Shown in pieces: positions 58,905-64,000 of a stretch of 64,000 bases of DNA; within the stretch, counting starts at the first letter, position 1; each line of letters starts with the position of its first letter. The stretch lies in the NCBI GenBank assembly GCA_015698045.1, contig BLAL01000045.1, forward strand, positions 62,001 to 126,000. The letters are read 5' to 3'. The notes below the pieces were generated by a model. It made no database searches. It was not told where the DNA came from and saw nothing but the letters and a program-made list of their open reading frames with translations. This stretch comes from Rhizophagus clarus. Lineage: Eukaryota; Glomeromycota; Glomeromycetes; Glomerales; Glomeraceae. The position numbers and the translations under genes were made by a program.

Positions 58905-59225
58905 TTAACTCTCTTTTGTTGCCTCCCTTAAATACCTCTTAATATAAGCCTGAACTTTGTCATCGGCATCCAAAATCTTAAGACCAAGTTTCTTAGCCTT
59001 CTTGTTTGTAGCCGTCTTCTTTCTCTTTTTTTTAGCATCCAGAACCTCTCCTTTGCTATGTAATTTAACCTCCCAATTCTCACCAGTAAAGGTATTCTTG
59101 TGCGTCCCACAGATAATACAATCACCATGAATTTGATATCGACCTTTATCAGTCATATCCTGAACTTCTGAAGAGGTTTTTGTCTTCTTTCTACACTTTG
59201 TACAATATATCTCTGTCATATCCAC
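58905..59225 (-). CDS. Zinc-ribbon protein, DUF5679-like
   Basis: An intact intronless frame of 106 residues. The N-terminal half contains two CxxC knuckles, YCTKCRKKT and CIICGT, about 28 residues apart, with the intervening K-G-R and H-G residues typical of the DUF5679 zinc ribbon found in large eukaryotic DNA viruses, related mobile elements and some prokaryotes. A Lys-rich stretch (KKRKKTATNKKAKK) follows, then a short acidic/helical tail. It probably binds nucleic acid or a protein partner. Its start lies 4 bp from the start of the divergent integrase frame; an alternative Met two codons in (59219) is equally possible. Family assignment is from pattern memory. Confidence 0.6.
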   Translation of the reverse strand: MDMTEIYCTKCRKKTKTSSEVQDMTDKGRYQIHGDCIICGTHKNTFTGENWEVKLHSKGEVLDAKKKRKKTATNKKAKKLGLKILDADDKVQAYIKRYLREATKES

Positions 59226-59229
59226 AAAT

Positions 59230-60363
59230 TTGAATTCTAGAAGTAAAACTTTAATTTTGAGCGATATGACCCCTTTAGAGAGGTATTACAAATTTTATAA
59301 CCTATCAGGGGTACCAGCACGTCTTTTTAAAGACCAAGAGCATTATAACATCTATCGAAGACCTCCTAAAGAAAAAAGATCTGAACGTCCAAAAGTAATT
59401 GTCTGGAAAGAAAATGCTACTCAGCAGTCTGATTTAGGAGAAATGCCTACAGACCCTAAGGGATACCATTATTTTCTCGTAGTAGTAGAAATATCAAGAA
59501 GACGAGTAGATGCTGAGCCTATCAAAAATAAGATGACTAATAGTGTAATAAATGCTTTTATTAAAATACATGGACATGGTCGTATCCAACCTCCTACTTA
59601 TAGACTAGAAACAGACTCTGGTTCAGAATTTACTAACTCACAAATACGTGATTTTTTTCTTAATAGCATTGGAGTTATGATGAGATTTGGCGAACCTGGA
59701 CGTCACAAACAGCAATCATTTGCAGAACGAGCAATTCAGGCTATACAAGAACCACTTCTTAAAAGGATGACAGCACAGGAATTAAAAACTGGTGAAACAT
59801 CAGTAGAATGGTCTGAAGATTTTCATGATATAGTAAGATTAGTAGATGAAAAGTGGCAAAGAAATCCACCTAAAATCCCAGAAGGTCCACCTAAAATCGA
59901 TAAAAATACAGAATTACTATTAGAGGGGACACAAGTTCGAACCAAACTTCTTGAACCTATATTAGTACTTGAAAAAAAATTACATGGTAAGTTCAGAACA
60001 GGGGATATCAGATGGAACCCAAAAGTTCGTATAATTAAGAAGCTTATCCTTTCTCCTGAACAACCGCCTACATATTTACTTGATGGACCACATGGCAGGT
60101 TAGGAGTATCTAGATGTGCATATACTAAAAAAGAACTACAGGTTATTCCAGCTAACGAAAAACCCCCACCTGATTCGGTCATAAGAGGACGGCCAGAAAG
60201 ATATGTACCTGAAAGGATTATTAAGCATCGTACTAGAAAGGGTCAACTCCAATACTTAGTCAAATGGGAGCGCTATCCAGAAGATGAATCTACATGGGAG
60301 CCAGCTGATAGATTACAAGAAGACATCCCCAATCTAGTACGTATCTATAATGATACAAAATAG
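59230..60363 (+). CDS. Retroviral-type integrase with C-terminal chromodomain
   Basis: An intact intronless frame of 377 residues; the Met at 59266 (MTPLERYYKFY) is a likely true start. The RNase H-fold core has catalytic Asp68 (QQSDLGEM), Asp129 (RLETDSGSEF) and Glu166 (FAERAIQAI), with 36 residues between the last two, as in DDE integrases. A chromodomain at about 322-372 (YVPERIIKHRTRKGQLQYLV, KWERYPEDESTWEP) would target chromatin marks. No HHCC zinc-binding N-terminus is visible. The frame stands alone and is not fused to protease, reverse transcriptase or RNase H, unlike a gypsy polyprotein. Polinton/Maverick and Ginger elements use stand-alone integrases of this kind. All three acidic residues are intact, so activity is plausible. 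Confidence 0.85.
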   Translation: MNSRSKTLILSDMTPLERYYKFYNLSGVPARLFKDQEHYNIYRRPPKEKRSERPKVIVWKENATQQSDLGEMPTDPKGYHYFLVVVEISRRRVDAEPIKNKMTNSVINAFIKIHGHGRIQPPTYRLETDSGSEFTNSQIRDFFLNSIGVMMRFGEPGRHKQQSFAERAIQAIQEPLLKRMTAQELKTGETSVEWSEDFHDIVRLVDEKWQRNPPKIPEGPPKIDKNTELLLEGTQVRTKLLEPILVLEKKLHGKFRTGDIRWNPKVRIIKKLILSPEQPPTYLLDGPHGRLGVSRCAYTKKELQVIPANEKPPPDSVIRGRPERYVPERIIKHRTRKGQLQYLVKWERYPEDESTWEPADRLQEDIPNLVRIYNDTK

Positions 60364-60466
60364 ATTATATTTTTTTTTTAAAATACCCCCAAAAAATTAT
60401 AATTAAACATAGTCGATATATAGGTATCCAAAAAAAAATAAATTGATATCCATTATATACTAAAAG

Positions 60467-60853
60467 ATGTACACGAACATTGCTAAATTCTTAGATGCAA
60501 CCCCAGAATGGGTAGAAAACTGGCTAAATGCTCCAATCAAGGAAACTGGCCACACTGTAAATGCTTCAATCGAGAGAACAGATATATTTCAGATCCATGA
60601 AATTGCTCGTGTCATCATGTATCAACTTAACCAGCTTGCCGAAGAAGACTACTGGAAAGCTATAGAAGATTATAAGAATAGTGATGAAGAATTAGAACAT
60701 GCTTTTAAAAAATATGTAGGTACGAATAAAGCTCTTAAAGATTCTCTATATAAAAAATTTATGGATTTGGCCGATAAAAAAAGAGAAGTCTTTGCGTATC
60801 AGGTAGAGATAGAAAAAATTATATTACAAGGTGGATTTGCATATAAAATATAG
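60467..60853 (+). CDS. Unrecognised 128-residue acidic helical protein
   Basis: An intact frame 103 bp downstream of the integrase on the same strand. It starts MYTNIAKFLDATPEWVENWL and is mostly charged helix with no transmembrane segment, Cys cluster or known motif. Spacing and orientation suggest co-expression with the integrase or a separate small promoter in the AT-rich gap (60364-60466). Confidence 0.6.
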   Translation: MYTNIAKFLDATPEWVENWLNAPIKETGHTVNASIERTDIFQIHEIARVIMYQLNQLAEEDYWKAIEDYKNSDEELEHAFKKYVGTNKALKDSLYKKFMDLADKKREVFAYQVEIEKIILQGGFAYKI

Positions 60854-60882
60854 AAAAGGATCATATATTTTATAATATCAGA

Positions 60883-61065
60883 ATGTTAGCTGATGGGTTG
60901 GATCCTTATGAAATCCTAACATTTGGTGATCCAGAAGATCCAGTTTGGTATTCAGATTACTGGGAAAATGAAGATTCAGACGATCCTGCAAACTGGCAAG
61001 AGTATTCAGAGGATCCAAGTGATTCTGATGAACCAAATGAATCTTATCTAGAATATGTTGAATAA
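60883..61065 (+). CDS. Short highly acidic protein (60 residues)
   Basis: The frame starts MLADGLDPYEILTFGDPEDP and is dominated by Asp, Glu, Ser, Pro and Tyr. It follows the previous frame by 29 bp. Its strong non-random composition in AT-rich DNA supports coding, but no family is recognised. It might mimic DNA or act as an activation/acidic tail; this is speculation. It is convergent with the protease frame, 27 bp between stops. Confidence 0.45.
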   Translation: MLADGLDPYEILTFGDPEDPVWYSDYWENEDSDDPANWQEYSEDPSDSDEPNESYLEYVE

Positions 61066-61092
61066 ATCGATTGGAATTTTATATATATTTTT

Positions 61093-61545
61093 TTATGTTC
61101 GATTTGCATCTGGAATTATAGGAATAAAATAGTCTTTATCATTGCAGGTAAGGGCAATATGACTTCGAGATTCATGAACATCATAATTATACCTTTTAAG
61201 GCACGCTCGGCTTAAACCGATTTCTCTATGCTTATACCCTTTTAGGACTACAAGATCTTCTTTAATGATACAACTACCACTCTGTGGTGGTAAAAGGTTT
61301 ATCGATACATTTTTTACTATACCAAGTGTCTCACCATCCCCTGATGCACCAGTAATACTATGCTTTATAGATTTATCAACTTTTAGTTTTAGTTCGTGAC
61401 ATGCTTCTTCTTGGATAAAGGAAACATTAGCACAGGAATCCGCTAGATACTGAATATCCACCCCATTTACATTTCCATTTATAGCTAAAAGATCTTTAGT
61501 ATTTTCCAATCGAGCGACATCAATATCCATAGCCATTGGACCCAA
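61093..61545 (-). CDS. Retropepsin-like aspartic protease
   Basis: About 150 residues in the frame that follows Gag. It contains YLADSCANVSFI at the position of the usual D-[ST]-G-A active site (here Asp-Ser-Cys-Ala), then ITGASGDGETLGIV as the flap/strand region, and a GLSRACLKRYN segment matching the LLGRxWLxxYN helix of retropepsins. The Gly-to-Cys change in the triad is unusual and may reduce activity. The frame is open from 61566; an upstream TAA at 61567-61569 separates it from a linker that continues the -1 frame after gag. The first ATG is at 61536. It may be made as a Gag-Pro extension by frameshift plus stop bypass, or be inactive. Confidence 0.65.
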   Translation of the reverse strand: MGPMAMDIDVARLENTKDLLAINGNVNGVDIQYLADSCANVSFIQEEACHELKLKVDKSIKHSITGASGDGETLGIVKNVSINLLPPQSGSCIIKEDLVVLKGYKHREIGLSRACLKRYNYDVHESRSHIALTCNDKDYFIPIIPDANRT

Positions 61546-61569
61546 ATACTCTTCCTGTACTGCTGGTTA

Positions 61570-61796
61570 TTCTTGAGGGGCGCTATCATAATTTTCTAAT
61601 ATTTTATAGACGATTTCCTGAATAATCTTTCTGATATCAGCAAGTTTTAGAAGATTTAAGAGCTCCGTTTTAGTAAAGTTTGTTTGTGGCTTAATAGCAG
61701 GAAGTTTTACTATCTTAGTCGAATTAGATGCTGATTTAAATGTCGATTTAGATGCTGATGGTGATTTAGTTGCTGGTAGTTTACCTTTATTTGAAA
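61570..61796 (-). other. Gag-Pro linker in the -1 frame
   Basis: Directly after the gag stop, the -1 frame is open for about 75 codons (KGKLPATKSPSASKSTFKSA, then KLPAIKPQTNFTKTELLNLL and a helical LADIRKIIQEIVYKILENYD) until TAA at 61567-61569. It is in register with the protease. Composition is protein-like, a Ser/Lys linker then a helix. Confidence 0.55.
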
Positions 61797-63248
61797 CTAT
61801 CTTTTTTTTTGGACGAGCATAATTTCTCCATTCTCACCTTGAACTAATTCTATAGGTACACCTTGAATAGCATTGGAAGTATCCATAGGATCATCATGAT
61901 CATCCAAAGAAAGTTCACGCATTGCCCTATTTAACTCTGCATCTTCACGTCTTTCTTTAGCTTTTGCGATTCTTTTAGCAATCTTACCAGCTAATCTTTG
62001 TGCTAATGTATTTCTAGGAGCAGGTCCACCTGGTACAGCATCAAACAACTGTTGTAAATGCTTATTATCAACCTCATCTTCATCAGGCGGATTAAAAGCT
62101 TCATCAGGAATATCATCCCAATCATCCTGATATTGAGGCTTAAGTTTAGGCTTAGGTCTATAAACTGGCTTTATATCTCGAGCCTTAAGACTCTCCTGTA
62201 ATTGGCGAATCTGGGATTGAAAACCTTCAACCTGTTGTTGCAATAATCGACTCATTTCTCCTTGGGTAACTGCATGATTTTGTACGGGTTTAAAAATCAC
62301 TGGCTCCTGACTAACTGGTGGTAATTGCTCTGGAATAATTTGTCTATCCCTCTGATACTGTATATTTTCTCGTCTTTCTTTACCAATACATAATTCAGCC
62401 TTTCTTTTCTCAACTCGTTCAAGAAGACCTACTAATTCCTCTATATCTCGTTCAGCACCAATCCTTTCAGCCTCAATAGCACAATCATTATTCAGACCTC
62501 TTAGAAACTGATTAACTAAAACATCATTACCATAGCCTAATAACTCAGCACTTCGTCTAACTTTATCATAGAAATCTCGAACAGGCATGTTTTCTTGAAA
62601 AAGATTGCCAAATCTTAACTGGCGTCTGGCATTCTGTTGTGTAGGAAATTCATTACGCATTTTAATTAGAACATGACAGGGACGGGCTGGAATTACATAC
62701 GGATGAGCGACACCTGCTCCACCAGCAATTACAACACCAGCTCCAGCTGCACCACCAAAAACATTGTGGTTAAGAGGGTCATTAGTAAACTCCATACCAG
62801 CCCGATTTAGCCAAATATCTCTATTCCCTTCTATGGCATAATCAGGCCAGACATTAGTAACTAAAACATTAGCACCTGCACCACCAGGTGCCATAATATC
62901 TCTTGCACCAGAAGGGTTAACCCATGTATTTACTGGACAATTAGCAGCATTATTACCAGCCAAAGCCTTAAATGCCCCCTCATCACCATATGCAAGACGA
63001 AGAAGAATATTTCTAAGTCTAACTCTCTTTCCTAAAATATTACTATCATACCATCTGGCGGCCGGACCAGTTAAGCAAGCACGAAGTATACCTATAGCTT
63101 TCTCCCAACCTGCTGGAGGACCACCTGCAACATCCGATGGATCAATTCCAATACTATGAATATAGCCCTTATATAACTCAAAAAATCTCTCAAGATCATC
63201 GTCATCATTTCCAGCAAAAACTGGCATTCCTATCGCAACGGTAGCCAT
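61797..63248 (-). CDS. Gag-like capsid protein (483 residues)
   Basis: An intact intronless frame starting MATVAIGMPVFAGNDDDDLE. Residues 15-90 match the N-terminal lobe of retroelement capsids (FFELYKGYIHSIGIDP, WEKAIGILRACLTGPAARWY). The C-terminal lobe lies at about 200-295 (RRQLRFGNLFQENMPVRDFY, LLGYGNDVLVNQFLRGL). Between them is an unusual Gly/Ala/Val-rich insertion of about 110 residues (contains FGGAAGAGVVIAGGAG). The C-terminal part is a charged coiled coil and acidic/basic tail with no CCHC zinc knuckle. The start overlaps the end of the upstream frame by 19 bp, suggesting linked translation. The frame ends CAA-AAA-AAA-AGA-TAG, an A9 slip site that opens the -1 frame leading to the protease. 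Confidence 0.8.
   Translation of the reverse strand: MATVAIGMPVFAGNDDDDLERFFELYKGYIHSIGIDPSDVAGGPPAGWEKAIGILRACLTGPAARWYDSNILGKRVRLRNILLRLAYGDEGAFKALAGNNAANCPVNTWVNPSGARDIMAPGGAGANVLVTNVWPDYAIEGNRDIWLNRAGMEFTNDPLNHNVFGGAAGAGVVIAGGAGVAHPYVIPARPCHVLIKMRNEFPTQQNARRQLRFGNLFQENMPVRDFYDKVRRSAELLGYGNDVLVNQFLRGLNNDCAIEAERIGAERDIEELVGLLERVEKRKAELCIGKERRENIQYQRDRQIIPEQLPPVSQEPVIFKPVQNHAVTQGEMSRLLQQQVEGFQSQIRQLQESLKARDIKPVYRPKPKLKPQYQDDWDDIPDEAFNPPDEDEVDNKHLQQLFDAVPGGPAPRNTLAQRLAGKIAKRIAKAKERREDAELNRAMRELSLDDHDDPMDTSNAIQGVPIELVQGENGEIMLVQKKR
61802..61810 (-). promoter_or_regulatory. Candidate -1 frameshift site (A9) at the gag end
   Basis: On the coding strand nine A residues sit immediately before AGA-TAG of gag (nine T residues at 61802-61810 on the plus strand). 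This contains the heptamer A-AAA-AAA. Slipping back one base enters the open linker that leads to the protease. A downstream pseudoknot was not assessed. Confidence 0.5.
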
Positions 63249-63880
63249 ATTACTGGGGGATTATTTGGAGGAGGATTGTTGACTATGGGATTTGCTTGTC
63301 TAATTCGAAACCACTGCGCTTGAATTCTAAGAGCAGCCAATTGTGCTTGCATTCTATCACGAATTCGTCCCAAGTTTCTAGATGTAAGTCGTTCTATTGC
63401 AAGTTGGTGTGTTAATCTATTATTTCTTTGTTGCAAAGTATCCCTAATTCTTCTTTGCCGTACTTGCTGATCTTGTAATTGATTAGCTTGATTACGATTT
63501 GCATTTACCAGATGATTTCTCTCATTTTGCAATCCGTTTCTCTCATTTTGACATGCAATAAGACGTTGTCTAATACCATGAATCTCACGTTCTCTAGTAT
63601 TGGTCACTTCTTGCAAAAACCTTAATAAACCAGTTGAAGTATCAAGCTCTTCCCTAGTTTGTCTTGCTCTTTCTTCAACCTGTATACCATGAGCTATAAT
63701 CAATCCAATAATGTGCTTAATCTCATGATTAATATTTATAAGATTTGGTGTAACAGTCATTCGACCATTTACCAGCAGGGCATCTGCGTCATTCTTAAGT
63801 GCATTAATTAGCTGATTAATATCCATTGCTACTAAATGTGCTGGAGGAACGCCTGTAGGATCAGTGGGAACATATGCCAT
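63230..63880 (-). CDS. Coiled-coil protein upstream of gag
   Basis: A frame of about 216 residues starting MAYVPTDPTGVPP; an upstream in-frame Met at 63898 would add six residues, but the MAYV start resembles the compact starts of its neighbours. After about 60 residues it is one long Arg/Gln/Asn-rich coiled coil (ERNGLQNERNHLVNANRNQA) ending in a Pro/Asn-rich tail. It overlaps gag by 19 bp, so the two are likely translated from one RNA. A structural or scaffolding role beside the capsid protein is inferred. No known domain is recognised. Confidence 0.65.
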   Translation of the reverse strand: MAYVPTDPTGVPPAHLVAMDINQLINALKNDADALLVNGRMTVTPNLININHEIKHIIGLIIAHGIQVEERARQTREELDTSTGLLRFLQEVTNTREREIHGIRQRLIACQNERNGLQNERNHLVNANRNQANQLQDQQVRQRRIRDTLQQRNNRLTHQLAIERLTSRNLGRIRDRMQAQLAALRIQAQWFRIRQANPIVNNPPPNNPPVIWLPLR

Positions 63881-63920
63881 TTTGAATATACTATACACTA
63901 TATACTACTAATTGCTTAAA

Positions 63921-64000
63921 ATGGACTTATATGTGTACAATTTGGATGAGTATACCGGTGATACTAGGCAAGGAAATGAATATGCTTCAATATGGAATTT
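63921..64000 (+). CDS. Start of a rightward gene, cut by the window end
   Basis: ATG at 63921 opens a frame (MDLYVYNLDEYTGDTRQGNE...) that runs to the end of the window. Only 40 bp (or 22 bp if the longer leftward start is used) separate it from the divergent coiled-coil gene. Too little is visible to identify it; it may be the replication or reverse-transcription gene needed to classify the element. Confidence 0.45.
   Translation, partial: MDLYVYNLDEYTGDTRQGNEYASIWN

Overview
The window looks like nuclear DNA of a filamentous fungus, most likely an arbuscular mycorrhizal fungus such as Rhizophagus. It is very AT-rich. Genes have many short introns, typically 60-100 bp, with GT...AG or occasionally GC...AG ends. 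A white-collar-2 type PAS-GATA protein is present, and repeats are very abundant. The species assignment is inference; no database search was possible. Exon structures were read by hand from splice signals and reading-frame continuity.

The left half (about 1-31.5 kb) is ordinary gene space with 14 genes. In order these are: a WC-2-like photoreceptor partner/GATA factor (+); a nine-exon protein with a C-terminal PB1-like domain (-); a small KEN-box protein (-); an unrecognised 447-residue single-exon protein (+); a ZC3H3-like four-finger CCCH protein (+); a 1455-residue coiled-coil protein (+); a 14-exon F-box/JmjC/aminoglycoside-phosphotransferase-fold fusion (-); an Erj5-type ER J protein (+); a queuosine-salvage protein of the QNG1/DUF2419 family (-); Nsa1/WDR74 (+); mitochondrial ribosomal protein Img2/mL49 (-); VPS45 (+); and a 99-residue coiled-coil protein (-). 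The right-edge genes belong to a mobile element and are counted separately. From 22 to 31 kb the genes are densely packed in divergent and convergent pairs, with only 110-230 bp between neighbours.

The right half (about 31.5-58 kb) is a repeat island with nested DNA transposons whose ends and target-site duplications can be read directly. They include a 3.46-kb near-intact hAT element (8-bp TSD, one nonsense codon) sitting 25 bp upstream of a start codon; a dead Tc1/mariner element; a SINE-like retroposon with an 18-bp TSD; and TA-, TTA- and TTAA-flanked MITEs. There are two members of an unassigned TIR family with 4-bp TSDs. Two 1.6-kb hAT-like elements (8-bp TSDs) have interiors made almost entirely of a tandem array of palindromic units of about 80-90 bp. 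A 2.3-kb TIR element is built of roughly 430-bp modules resembling an intron plus a mini-exon. The island also contains an interstitial TTAGGG-like tract and several satellites.

The right edge (58.1-64 kb) is the most unusual part. It is a compact, intronless, virus-like gene cluster coding on both strands and running off the window. It encodes an integrase with a C-terminal chromodomain (+), a small zinc-ribbon protein like those of large DNA viruses (-), two small unknown proteins (+), a Gag-like capsid protein followed by a retropepsin-like protease in the -1 frame after an A9 slippery run (-), a coiled-coil protein (-), and the start of another rightward gene. No reverse transcriptase is seen within the window. 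The opposite orientation of integrase and Gag-protease does not fit a standard LTR retrotransposon.
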